From Platycnemis pennipes (Eukaryota > Arthropoda > Insecta > Odonata > Platycnemididae), in contig OW121854.1 in the NCBI GenBank assembly GCA_933228895.1, positions 132,475,926-132,539,925 of the forward strand: DNA of 64,000 nt, read 5' to 3'. Below, piece after piece: positions 11,257 to 21,155 of the stretch. A program made the position numbers and the translations under genes. The notes below the pieces were generated by a model. It worked only from the letters and a program-made list of their open reading frames with translations. It made no database searches and was not told the origin of the DNA. Positions within the stretch are counted from its first letter, which is position 1, and the number at the start of each line of letters is the position of its first letter.

Positions 11257-14200
11257 CTAGGGTTCTCTTGCATTATAGGGTTTTAGTTGTGATATGTGTG
11301 CTCTGGTCACAAACTTTCCATTTTGGCAATTTGTTAGGCCTACAGTTACCGGTGTGAGGAAGCGTTGAATTACCACCGGTCCTTTCCAGCGGAAACAGAG
11401 TTTCGCTGCCAGGCGATCCGCTTCTTTACTAATTGGGTGCGATTTGTATAACACCATATCGCCTACCTTAAACGGATTCTCTGCTCTGTTTCTATTGTAA
11501 AACCTCTGTGTTTTGCGTCTAGCAGCAAGTAAATTATTTCTTGCTCGGTTCCATTTCTCCCTTATGTCGCTAGTGGTAGGGCAGTCGGGTAAAAGATCAT
11601 TTAAATGCCACAAGTTTGACAATGGGTTATTAGGCTGGTATGTGAATAATAATTCAAATGGAGTGTATTTGTGACTTTCATGGCGAGCTGAATTAAAGGC
11701 CATTTGTAACCACGGGAAGTTTTTATCCCATGTCGTTTGGGAATGCGCATGGTATGCTATAAGGGCCGAGCGTAAATTTCTATTGAAACGTTCAGCGTGC
11801 GAAGGTTTGGGGTAATAAGGCGTTGTAGTAATATGATTGATACCGTTTGCGAAGCAGAAATTTTTGAATTCCCTAGACGTGAATTGCGAGCCGTTATCGG
11901 AGATTATGTTGGACGGAATACCAAAGTTCTGAAACATGACCTGCTGTAATGCAATCGTCACGGCATGGGTGGTCGCTCGTCTCAAGGGTATTAGCCAGAC
12001 AAATTTACTAAAAGCGTCTACGCAAACCAGAATCATCGAATTTCCCATTTTCGTTCTAGGAAGCTTGCCCACAAAATCTATAAATATCTTTTCCATGGGT
12101 CGTTTCGCTGTCTCCGAAGATAGTAACCCAAACTGGGTATGTTGTGCCGGTTTGCTCAGGGAGCAGATTTTACACAATTTTACTCTCTCTCTAATATCTC
12201 CATTCATACCCTTCCACATAAAATATTGCCTTATCTTTTGAGTGGTCTTATATATGCCTAGGTGTCCCCCTAAAGGGGAGTTATGATAATATTCAAAAAC
12301 CATCGGTATTAACTTGATTGGTAATACCACTCTTGGTTTCTTACCCCTGATAGCTTCACAACATAACACTCGGTCTATCAAGACATACCCCTTCGAGTCG
12401 TTCCCGTGCTTTAAATTTTCAATTATATGGCGTAATTCGTCGTCTTCCATTTGATGTTGTATTATGTCTTTGAAAGCTAAAGGAAAATTAATCGTCAAAA
12501 CGTTGCATCGGTCTGGATTATCACCGTTCGCTTGATTTGTGGTGTCAAACATTCGCGATAACGTGTCGGCCACTATATTTTGCGTTCCCTTTATGTGCTG
12601 TACTTGGAATTTTAACGACGAAATACGAGCAACCCATCGACCCATCTTACCTAGTTGTCTGGGGTGAGCTAGCAACCACGAGAGGGCTTGATTATCCGTT
12701 TCTAATAGGAACTCCGAATGTTCCAGGTATTCTCGAAACTTATCTATGCCAAATACCACGGCTAAACATTCGAGTTCATATACTGATGACGCTTTCCGTT
12801 CTTGCGATGTTAAAGAGCGAGAAGCAAAGGCAATGGGTTGCCTTAGACCTTCAAACTCTTGCGAGAGCACAGCTCCTACAGCCATCGAGGACGCATCCGT
12901 TTGCAATACAAATTGTTTGGTAAAATCAGGTATGCGTAGGACTGGTGGTTGCATAATAGCTTCCTTTAGTCTCTCAAAGGCCTGTTGCTGCCCCACGCCC
13001 CAATCAAATTTAATTCCTTGCTTTCTTAAATGATTTAATGGGGCTGCTATATCGGAGAAGTTCGGAATGAACTTGCTGTAAAAATTCACCATCCCAATAA
13101 AACGAGCAATCCCCTTGACGTTTTTTGGTGGCTTGTAGTCTCTAATCGCTTTGGTTCTTTCTGGGTCAATACGTATTCCATTAGATGACACCAAGTGCCC
13201 TAAAAATGATATTTCTTTCACAGCGAATTTTACCTTTTCGGGATTCACGGTAAGTTTAGCATGTCGGAGGCGTTTCAGTACCTCGGTTAAGTGGCAAATA
13301 TGTTCTTCAAAACTGTTTGAAAACACCACCAAATCATCTAGGTAATTATATACGTATTTAAACTTAATATCGTTAAAAATCCTATCCAATAAACGAGTAA
13401 GTACCTGGGCTCCCGTCGCCATGCCAAAGGGTACCCTAGTAAATTGATACAAATTCCATGGGACACAAAAACTAGTGAGATGTTTTGACTCCTCCGATAA
13501 GGGAATCTGATGATATGCTGAATTTAAGTCGAAAACAGTAAAATATCTCGCTTTACCAAACCAATTGAACGCCGTCTGCAAATCGGGTATGGGTACCGAT
13601 TCTATTTCAATGTTTTGGTTTAGTTTACGGTAATCGATCACTAGACGGTGTTTGTTTCCGGGCTTCGGAATAAGGAAAGCCGGGCTGGAGAATGGCGATA
13701 TTGACGGTTCAATGACACCTTTTTCTAACAATTCAGCGATTTCCTTTCGTAGTATATCTAATTTAGGAGGTGCCACGCGATATGGGTGTGATTTGACTAT
13801 TTTGTCGTCGGTAAGTTTTATCTCATACTTTATCATTGGGGTAAGTCCCAACTTAGGAGTGAGAACATCGGAAAAATGTTCGTACAACGCAATGATGGCA
13901 TCGCGTTGTTCACCATGCCCGGAAAGGTGATCCAAGTTGACGCACTTTGGAATCTCCTCAAAGGTGTCATTCAAGGTGCCTTCGGGAAGCATTTCCGATT
14001 CATTATCTCCTACAAATGGTATGAACTGCCTTTTAGCAAAGGAGAAATAAATAAATTTATTCCTAACATCGATAACCATACAAGTTTTGGATATAAAGTC
14101 CGTTCCTAATATTAACTCGTGGCTTACGTTCTTTGCAACCAGAAACGAGAAAGTCCACGAAAACCCATTGACTTTCAACTTAAATACAACACTGCATTGG

Positions 14201-14430
14201 ATTCCGAGCTCCTCATTAGATGCCGTTAAACAGGTGACATGACAGGGTTCGACTATTTTGATCAACTTACGGTCTTTCAATTTATCAAATAAACGCGACG
14301 AGATAATACTTCGTACAGAACCAGAATCAATAAGACCTTGAATTTGTGTGCCACTTATATCAATAGCTATAGCGGGAATTGTCTTATTGGTTATACCTCG
14401 TATTCCTCGGCAGAATATTCGGCCGAGGCC
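11257..14430 (-). CDS. pol: Gypsy #1 pol polyprotein
   Basis: The frame is open for 1007 codons from the ATG at 14280, and continues open upstream to about 14480, where the protease active site LIDSGS is encoded (near 14330). Domains in order, numbered from the 14280 ATG: protease C-terminal motif LILGTDFIS (about 56-64); reverse transcriptase with FTVFDLNSAYHQIP and YLDD at 313-316; RNase H beginning LQTDASSMAVGAVLSQ; integrase with His/Cys zinc motif (H..H..CKIC), catalytic region IDFVGKLP, SDNGSQF and AERFNRN; and a C-terminal FRWKGPVVI stretch resembling the GPY/F module. No internal stops. Pol is in the -1 frame relative to gag, so expression presumably needs a -1 frameshift; I saw no textbook slippery heptamer. 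The 5' boundary is approximate. Confidence 0.95.
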   Translation of the reverse strand, partial: GLGRIFCRGIRGITNKTIPAIAIDISGTQIQGLIDSGSVRSIISSRLFDKLKDRKLIKIVEPCHVTCLTASNEELGIQCSVVFKLKVNGFSWTFSFLVAKNVSHELILGTDFISKTCMVIDVRNKFIYFSFAKRQFIPFVGDNESEMLPEGTLNDTFEEIPKCVNLDHLSGHGEQRDAIIALYEHFSDVLTPKLGLTPMIKYEIKLTDDKIVKSHPYRVAPPKLDILRKEIAELLEKGVIEPSISPFSSPAFLIPKPGNKHRLVIDYRKLNQNIEIESVPIPDLQTAFNWFGKARYFTVFDLNSAYHQIPLSEESKHLTSFCVPWNLYQFTRVPFGMATGAQVLTRLLDRIFNDIKFKYVYNYLDDLVVFSNSFEEHICHLTEVLKRLRHAKLTVNPEKVKFAVKEISFLGHLVSSNGIRIDPERTKAIRDYKPPKNVKGIARFIGMVNFYSKFIPNFSDIAAPLNHLRKQGIKFDWGVGQQQAFERLKEAIMQPPVLRIPDFTKQFVLQTDASSMAVGAVLSQEFEGLRQPIAFASRSLTSQERKASSVYELECLAVVFGIDKFREYLEHSEFLLETDNQALSWLLAHPRQLGKMGRWVARISSLKFQVQHIKGTQNIVADTLSRMFDTTNQANGDNPDRCNVLTINFPLAFKDIIQHQMEDDELRHIIENLKHGNDSKGYVLIDRVLCCEAIRGKKPRVVLPIKLIPMVFEYYHNSPLGGHLGIYKTTQKIRQYFMWKGMNGDIRERVKLCKICSLSKPAQHTQFGLLSSETAKRPMEKIFIDFVGKLPRTKMGNSMILVCVDAFSKFVWLIPLRRATTHAVTIALQQVMFQNFGIPSNIISDNGSQFTSREFKNFCFANGINHITTTPYYPKPSHAERFNRNLRSALIAYHAHSQTTWDKNFPWLQMAFNSARHESHKYTPFELLFTYQPNNPLSNLWHLNDLLPDCPTTSDIREKWNRARNNLLAARRKTQRFYNRNRAENPFKVGDMVLYKSHPISKEADRLAAKLCFRWKGPVVIQRFLTPVTVGLTNCQNGKFVTRAHISQLKPYNAREP

Positions 14431-14462
14431 CGTTTTTGAGTTCCCCCCTTTTTGACGAGGCT

Positions 14463-15482
14463 TTACTCTTGGCTTCTCGGAAACCCCCTCGCGGTCTCCG
14501 AGCCGACTTCGTTTAAATTCCCACGGTACTCCCTACTCGGACCTTGTCTACCAACTCCCCGGTAGTTTCGGTTTTGCGATCTGATTTCGTAATTTCCCCT
14601 CGTTTGAAATGAGGGAGGAGGATAATCATACCTCCTACTCATAGATGGTGGAATGTAACCAAACTCCGGGTTACCCATCCTATCGGGTGAAGGTGGTGGT
14701 TGATATAATTTACACCTCTCTTCCATGTCTTCCACTTCCCTCCCCAAATGCAATAGCTCGGAAAAATTAGAAACCTTTTTTCCCGTTACGTGTTGTAGAT
14801 ATTTGGGATGGAGGTTCTCACACACTAAAAGCAACAATTCTGTTTCACTTATGGAGGATTCCAGCCTTCGGTTCATCGTTCTTATAACGGTTACATATTC
14901 GTCAATTCTTTCACCTTCCCCTTGCGTCCTAGAGAATATGTCTCTTTTCAAACGTATATTATAACCTACTGGTAGGAAAGCGTTACGAATCTCTGTAAGG
15001 AAGTCATCCCAAGTGGCCACTATGAATTTATTTGAAATTAACCACTGCAAAGGTTTCAAACCCAACATCTCAGGAACGAGTTCCCACATTTCCGCTTTAG
15101 TGACTCTCCGACTTTGCCGGAACAACTCAGCCTTTTCTATAAAGAGGCTTACACTTTCATCGGGACTTCCATTAAATTTCAGCCCCCATCTCGCTACATC
15201 TTGCCCCAGTTCTGTGAATATTTTTCGTTGATTTTCGTCCTTTCCAAGTACCGATCCGTTCTTGCTCTCAAAGTTTACGGCTTCTTTCCTATTTGACCCA
15301 TCTAGCGACCCGTCATTAGGTTCAGCGGCGTCTAACTCTCTCACATATTCTCGCAACTCTCTACGGAAGTCATCTAAAGTTCCCTTTTCCCTAATTTTAA
15401 ATCGTCGTGCGTACTCGATTGCCTGTTCTTTCGTCAACTCGTTTATCCAGCTAGTGCCGGTCGGAAGCTCGCTTCGATCCAT
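14463..15482 (-). CDS. gag: Gypsy #1 gag
   Basis: A 340-codon frame from the ATG at 15482 (MDRSELPTGTSWINELTKEQ) to the stop at 14463. The longer frame back to 15689 would run into the primer-binding site and LTR, so the inner ATG is preferred. The central part (EMWELVPEMLGLKPLQWLIS; FLTEIRNAFLPVGYN; GERIDEYVTVIRTMNRRLES) resembles the capsid fold region of arthropod gypsy gag proteins. The C-terminal third is rich in Arg, Asn, Tyr and Pro (RYDYPPPS, NRNYRGVGRQ), suited to RNA binding, and I see no CCHC knuckle. It lies 150 bp inside the 5' LTR and overlaps the -1 pol frame. Confidence 0.85.
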   Translation of the reverse strand: MDRSELPTGTSWINELTKEQAIEYARRFKIREKGTLDDFRRELREYVRELDAAEPNDGSLDGSNRKEAVNFESKNGSVLGKDENQRKIFTELGQDVARWGLKFNGSPDESVSLFIEKAELFRQSRRVTKAEMWELVPEMLGLKPLQWLISNKFIVATWDDFLTEIRNAFLPVGYNIRLKRDIFSRTQGEGERIDEYVTVIRTMNRRLESSISETELLLLVCENLHPKYLQHVTGKKVSNFSELLHLGREVEDMEERCKLYQPPPSPDRMGNPEFGYIPPSMSRRYDYPPPSFQTRGNYEIRSQNRNYRGVGRQGPSREYRGNLNEVGSETARGFPRSQE

Positions 15483-15632
15483 AACGGAGGTGCCTAATCT
15501 AAAGTAAACTATTCGAAAGGAAATTTTGGAAAGGGTATTCTTCTTGCCACTGAGGTCCGTCAGGGCTTTATGGGTTAGAAGGATGGACCATGGAAAGGAA
15601 TCAAAGGACCAGAAAACGACAACTAAACCTAA

Positions 15633-15648
15633 CCACGCTCTGCTACCA
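15633..15648 (-). promoter_or_regulatory. Gypsy #1 primer-binding site (initiator tRNA-Met type)
   Basis: On the element strand the bases two positions inside the 5' LTR read TGGTAGCAGAGCGTGG, complementary to the 3' end of an initiator tRNA-Met (known insect tRNA-iMet PBS: TGGTAGCAGAGCATGG, one base different). Position and sequence identify the minus-strand primer site. Confidence 0.85.
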
Positions 15649-15650
15649 TT

Positions 15651-16052
15651 TGAAGCGTATCTCCGTGACCGTTTGGTACGAGCGAGCAAAATGAAAAAAC
15701 GGACAGATTATACCTTGCACAATTATATTAAAAAAAAACAATACATACAATGACTCCTTTACAACAAAGACCTCACGGAGTGCCTCCTGTACCTCCCACC
15801 GTGATAAGGAAAACAAGGGAGAGGGAGCGGGAGCTCGTGCACACACACTTGGGACACTTCTGCGTATCTCCGCCCCCGACCGCTGACTCTACTCCCCGAG
15901 TACCGCCTTTCTTCCTCTCCTGCTCCTCGCCAGGAAAACTCGGCGCTCGGCCTCCAACGCCTCCTTTAGGAAAACAGAATTTCGGCGCTCGCCCTCCACC
16001 TGACCGGGAAACACTCCCTGGCGGAACTTTCAAAATGAGCCCGAACGGCACA
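15651..16052 (-). repeat. Gypsy #1 LTR (5' LTR)
   Basis: Second copy of the 402-bp LTR. A TATAAT word (plus-strand ATTATA near 15709-15714) follows a T-rich tract and could serve in initiation. The LTR also carries a 124-codon open frame on the opposite strand, duplicated in the other LTR, which I regard as meaningless. Confidence 0.95.
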
Positions 16053-17210
16053 GTGGTAAGTGGTGAATTCTCACCAAACATGCACTACATATCATGCATA
16101 AAAAAAGGAATAGTACTCGTATAGGTACTGTTCAAAACTACGCTATTTAAAAAAAGATAAAAATAGCGAAGCATACATTCAAAAACATGCCGTTAGTTGG
16201 GTTAGCTATAAGTCCTTATACCAACATGCAGGTACCAATGTTATCCATTGCTACACTCGTACTGGATATATTTACCGTTATTCATATCCCTCAATGTACG
16301 TAGAAAAAAGGGCATTTTGAATCTGTCAGTTTGGCAATCATTTTCTCTAATTTCGTGATTATGGTCCAGTCTACCATAGTAAGTTGGGGTTCACAAAATA
16401 TTTTTAACATCATCACTGAAAATATGGTCTTGGAATTTGTTTTAAGAGATTATGTCTAAATTTCAATCTGCTACGATCTTCTTCAATTCAAGTGCTAAGA
16501 GGAGAGCTATTCATTTTCCAAAAATTCATCAAGAGACAATTATTAAATTTTAATTCTAACTGCCATGTATCACACCAATCTTCAATTGCTTGTAGGTCAT
16601 CATTTAAATATTCTTTATCGTTGGGGCATAGAATTCCCCTGTACACTACAGTGTCATCGGCAAATAGACGAAGCTTACTTATGACAACCTTATTGATATC
16701 ATTTATGTACAGGAGGAACAGGAGTGGACCTATCACACTACCTGATGGGACACTCAAAGTGACTTTAATTGCCGGTGAGGTAACACCGTCCAAAACAACC
16801 CTTTGCACCCGATCATGCAGGAAATCATTTATCCATGATTTAATGTTACTGTCTATGCCATAATATTTTAATTTCAAGATTAGTTTGCTATGAGACACCT
16901 TCTCGAAAGCTTTTTTGAAATCGAGAAATATAGCATCCACTGGAATATAATTTTCGCCAGAAACTAAAATATTGTGAGAAAAGAGAGCAAGTTGAGTTTC
17001 ACATGATTTGCTCTTCCGGAACCCATGCTGAACATCGGCCAATAAATTCTGGCTATATAGTTGTCCCATGACTGAACTAATAATTATATGTTCCAGGACC
17101 TTGCATGAAATGGATGTGAGGGATATAGGTCTGTAGTTAGATGGCTGCTCCCTATCACCACTTTTAAAAATGGGTGTTACATCGGCTGCTTTTCAGTCCA
17201 TCGGTACGAC
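16053..17210 (-). pseudogene. LINE-2: jockey/CR1-like LINE, RT and 3' UTR
   Basis: The minus-strand LINE into which gypsy #1 inserted, itself inserted in LINE-1. The 193-codon frame at 16488-17069 encodes reverse transcriptase: HGFRKSKSCETQLALFSH, AIFLDFKKAFEKVSHSKL, SVIGPLLFLLYINDINK, LRLFADDTVVY. The usual GVPQGS is changed to SVPSGS, which should disable it. Upstream sequence to 17210 reads as the GDREQPSNYRPISL region. The 3' UTR (16053-16480) closely parallels 33840-34000. It is 5' truncated at about 17210. Confidence 0.9.
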
Positions 17211-18955
17211 GAAACTTTAAAACAACTAGTAAAAGAACCGACCAGGGGAGACAACATGCTAGACTTATTCGCAACAAATATACCCGAATAAGTTCTAAAT
17301 GTAGCTACAGACAGGAATTAGTGATCATAAAATAGTTCATGCGATATTGAATGTAGGCGTTGAAAAACATTATAAACCAAGGAGGAGGGTATACTTATTT
17401 GGCAAGGCTAATTAACGACGGTATGAAAGAGGAATTAAGGGAATCGTTTAATGTATTTAGCGAACAAAGCAAAGGATTAGATATAGAGGATTCGGGGAGA
17501 GAAATTCTTGAGGTCACCCGTAAAGCAGTTAATAAATATATACCAATTAAATTGATAATACAGAGCATAGGTGGTATGACGCAGAGGTTAGGAAATCACT
17601 AAAGCGACGAAGGGTATGCCACGCTGAGATGAAAAATGAAGGACAGGGTCTATCGGTAGAGGAAAAAAATGAGTTAGTTCAAAACTATAAAAAATCGAGA
17701 GCATTAGCAAGGAAATCATGTCGGCAAGCGTTATCACATTTCAAGAGCAAGATGTTAGGAGAATATTTAGATAGCAATCCTAAAGCGTTTTGGTCATATG
17801 TGAGAGAGAGAACTTCAGGGAAATATGTCCACAGTAGGTACACACACTTAAAAGTGATAAAGGAATTAGAGTCACCTGAGGGTTTAGAAAATGCCAATAC
17901 TTTAAAAGCCTTCTTCCAAAGCGTATTCAACTCATCGTCACACATCGCAGTGGAACCTCCGCCGAAAACATTCAGTGAGCAAATGCCCGAATTAAAAATT
18001 TCAGGTCGCGGAATAGAGCAGCAGTTAAAAAACATTAGTAAAAACAAATCACCAGGTCCCGATCAAATTCCTTCCCGGGTATATAAAACATTAGCTTCTG
18101 AAATAGCCCCCTATCTAGAAATAATATTCAATAAAACACTAAAGAACCGCACAGTACCTACGCAGGGATTGGAAAGTAGCTAACATTACACCTATTTTTG
18201 AAAGCGGTGATAGGAAAGAACCTAGTAACTACAGACCCATTTCACTTACGTTAATCTCTTGCAAAGTATTTTAGCACATTGTAGTCAGTACAATCATGGG
18301 GCATTTGAATATCAGGGATTGCTCATAAACAGACAACGTGGGTTCCGGAAAGGTAGATCCTGCGAGACACAATAAGCTTTATTTGTACACGATATTTTAG
18401 TCAACGGCGAAAACAGTACTGAAGTTCATGCGATAGATTTAAGATTTTAAAAATGCATTCGATAAAGTACCACATGATAAATTAATCTTGAAATTAGAGA
18501 GTTTTGGTTTAAATAATAACGTTGTGTGTTGGATAAAAGAATTCATAAGTGGGCGAGAGCAGAGGGTTGTCATAGATGGTATCATGTCAGACACAATCAA
18601 AGTCACATCGGGAGTTCCCCAGGGTAGCGTAGTTAGTTTTACGCTTAGACTTTTTGCAGACGATACTGTAGTGCGCAGGGGTATATCAGAAGAAGACAGG
18701 AAGCAAGGATTTAGATATAATTCAAGACATGGAGGAGGAATAATTCTATAGAGCGATCCTATAAAATTAATAACACGAAGGTCGAAAGCGTTGAAACCAT
18801 AAGGTATTTAGGTGAAACAATCACTAAAGATTTATCGTGGAGAAGACACATCCGGGAAATATGCGGCCGAGCGAAGAGAAAGCTAGGATTTATAAAAAGA
18901 GTACTTGGGAAATGTGACGAGAAGACAAAATAGCGATGTTACTTTTCACTTAGCA
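17211..18955 (+). pseudogene. LINE-1b: continuation of LINE-1 (linker, RT)
   Basis: Resumes the LINE interrupted at 10672. Open pieces at 17360-17602 and 17629-18183 encode the linker between endonuclease and RT, including NISKNKSPGPDQIPSRVYKT, followed by ITPIFESGDRKEPSNYRPIS (about 18190) and, with frame breaks, QRVVIDGIMSDTIKVTSGVP and RLFADDTVVRRG at 18540-18680. The region TIRYLGETITKDLSWRRHIR at 18790-18860 is the post-catalytic segment. The copy ends abruptly at about 18955 inside the conserved YFSL.RPH block. Many stops; a dead copy. Confidence 0.85.
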
Positions 18956-19587
18956 CATGAAATATAAGCAGTTTAATCCGGATTATCATGCCCAGTTAAA
19001 ATCAGAACGATAAAATTTCTTGGAAAAAGTTTCGGGTCCCCCTCCGTATCGCCTGGGGAAATTCGGGGCCCCAGGCCCTGTTCTCGAAAGTAAATTGAGA
19101 AAAGTTAATTGAGGTAAAATAGTTAAAATGGGGAGCTTGTGTTCAATAAGCTGACAGTAAAACGCAGAATAATGGTCACCTGGTCCGACCGAGTAACCAT
19201 TTACCGTGAAATTTAATATTTCCTTTTTAATGCATTAGAATGGATCTACAGTAACTGGATTACTCGTGCAAACTATTGTACTATTTAGGATCGGAAAAAA
19301 TTGCTTCCAACACATATTGGATAAAAGTACAGGGGGTTGACTCCATCAAGCACCAATCTTGTTTATGTAAGTAATGCTAAATGGAAGCGTATTTTACGTT
19401 TACGTCCGAATTGGAAAAAATCCGAATCTTACGAATATAATCAACATTTTCGTAGAACTGCAGTTTAGTTTTTCTCGTATATTTCAAAAAAATATCGGAG
19501 ACATTTCATCCCTCTGAAACTGCGGCACTGCGATTCAATAACTTTTGAAAGGCCAATTTACAAACGTAAATTCCTGCTTGACTTCAA
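18956..19587. other. Unassigned, with a GGGGCCCC-rich motif
   Basis: No gene recognised. A GGGTCCCCCTCC...GGGGCCCCAGGCCC stretch near 19040-19078 looks like the GC-rich end of a dispersed repeat, but I found no partner. Confidence 0.35.
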
Positions 19588-20140
19588 GTGATACCACTGA
19601 AGAGACAAAGGAAGGAGACAGCTTATGAGCCTTCTAGAAGAAAAATGTTTGATATAAGACACCGTTTCACTTCTCTGTTAGCTCTGGGAAATAATGCTCC
19701 ATTTAGCTGCAAATACTGCAGTATATGTGCGAAATGCAGAACTATGAAAACACAGGCCAAACAGCATATGTGCTTCAAGAATTGGAACAAGTCCTCGACG
19801 GAAATGGAAGCCGACATAATTGTCGAGGGATTTAAAACAAAAGTAGAGATGCACAATTTGAAGTACCACCGGCTTATAGGCGATATAATATGATGTGCTT
19901 GTCATGAATCTTATAAATGGGTGTTGTGTAATTAGTTTTATCTTTCTTCACGCAAATACGATAAAATTTCCATTTAATTCGTAGGGGATGGCGACAGCAG
20001 TGCTACCAAGAAAATGGCCGAACTTCTTCCCTACGGCGTTGATCTCCCTGTCATTAAAATAGATTGCACCAATCACTTGCCGCGATATTGCTGTAAGAGG
20101 TGGAGAGAAATAGCTAAGGAAGCAAACTCCACAGAAACAA
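19588..20140 (+). pseudogene. Mutator-like transposase relic with apparent intron
   Basis: The peptide from 19588 contains CKYCSICAKCRTMKTQAKQH, FKNWNKSSTEMEADIIVEGF and HNLKYHRLIG, then after a gap GDGDSSATKKMAELLPYG and IDCTNHLPRYC. This order (CxxC zinc region, KNW..SS..ME.DIIVEGF, GDGDSS, then a Cys-Asn-His-Leu block) is that of the Mutator-like transposase-domain proteins common in arthropod genomes. Joining 19879 to 19985 restores the frame exactly and would remove a 105-nt GC-AG intron (19880-19984) holding an in-frame stop. The N- and C-terminal parts are missing; a LINE end follows at about 20130. Confidence 0.6.
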
Positions 20141-20500
20141 GATAGACAATATTAAGGCGATGGACCGAAGGATGCTAAGAAACATGCATGGAATTAAATA
20201 ATGGACCGCAAATGACACAATATACGAAAAAGCTACAATTGACCCACTAGAAAAAATAATAACAAATCAAAGTACGAAATACTACAAAACGATAGAAAAC
20301 AGTGAAAACACAGCTATGGAATGTGCAGCCTTAAATAAAAACAATCCAATTGACAGTTTCCATAGACCGAATGATATTTTAATGAATAATTAAAGATCCT
20401 AGTCGGTTCCGGGATTAAAATGACACATATAATAAGCCAGTTTTTGGCATACTATGAAATAAAGTCACCCTAGGGTGACGAGCCATCAGTCAGTCAGTTT
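20130..20500 (+). pseudogene. LINE C-terminus and 3' end with palindrome
   Basis: Encodes NKIDNIKAMDRRMLRNMHGI...ANDTIYEKATIDPLEKIITN and SFHRPNDILMNN before a stop at about 20391, the C-terminal tail of jockey-type LINE ORF2 proteins. The 3' UTR then carries the perfect 16-base palindrome at 20464-20479 and a short TCAGTCAGTCAG run, probably the element's 3' terminus. Earlier domains are absent, so this is a 5'-truncated copy of a LINE family different from the ATGTAGATG-tail family. Confidence 0.6.
20464..20479. repeat. Perfect 16-bp palindrome
   Basis: GTCACCCTAGGGTGAC is self-complementary over all 16 bases. It sits just upstream of the apparent 3' end of the LINE fragment, where short stem-loops are common signals for the element's own reverse transcriptase. 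Confidence 0.9.
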
Positions 20501-21155
20501 TATTTCATTGAATTACTGATGCTCAATTTTCTTTTTTAAGATTCTCTCTTTGGACTTTTCATCTATCGAATAAATATAATTTACCGTAGTCCATAAAAAG
20601 TTTTGCTCCAGTTCACACTTACAATGACGTTGTGTTTTAGTTTTTTCTCGATCCCATTTAATTTCTGGACAAACTTTAGACGGAGTTACACTTTGAAAGT
20701 TATTTGAAAAATCTTGCAATAAAGGAATTAGGTTTTAGAGAAGCATTTTACTTCTGTACTGAAAATAAATAGCCCCGAATATTTTACCTGGTAGCGAGAG
20801 TGGACTAAATCAAATCCCACTTATAGACAAGTTACGTTCGTGTTAGGTGAGTAGCAAAGATAAGCGGATAGCTAAGATGAGGAAGACGAATGAATCACTC
20901 GTAAACAAAGATTTCCTCGGCCTTCGTCCAAGGGGTCGAGTGACGACGTGTGACGCAATAGGCGATAAGGAACATCTGGACCGGTGGTCACTCATTGGTG
21001 ACTGAATAAATAAGCCACTCCCCAAACACCCCTCAAAGATGACCCCCTCCTCCCAGTAAAGTTACCCATCCCACTGAAACTGAAGCGGCGGCTCTCGGAA
21101 CTAACCCCCGTGGCGGTTACTCAAGAGGTATTGGTTTGGTATAGAACAGCCTTAA
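20501..21155. other. Unassigned spacer
   Basis: No gene or element recognised. Slightly GC-richer from about 20870 to 21110. Confidence 0.4.

Larger units (their letters stand above)
10720..16052 (-). mobile_element. Gypsy #1: full-length Ty3/gypsy retrotransposon
   Basis: A 5333-bp element on the minus strand in the order 5' LTR (15651-16052), primer-binding site (15633-15648), gag, pol (protease, reverse transcriptase, RNase H, integrase), polypurine tract (11122-11134), 3' LTR (10720-11121). It sits inside LINE-2 with GTGG on both sides. The LTRs look identical, and both gag and the long pol frame are open, so insertion was very recent and the copy may still be competent. There is no third ORF, so no envelope. 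The gag-then-RT-then-integrase order and the D-35-E integrase place it in Ty3/gypsy. Confidence 0.95.
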
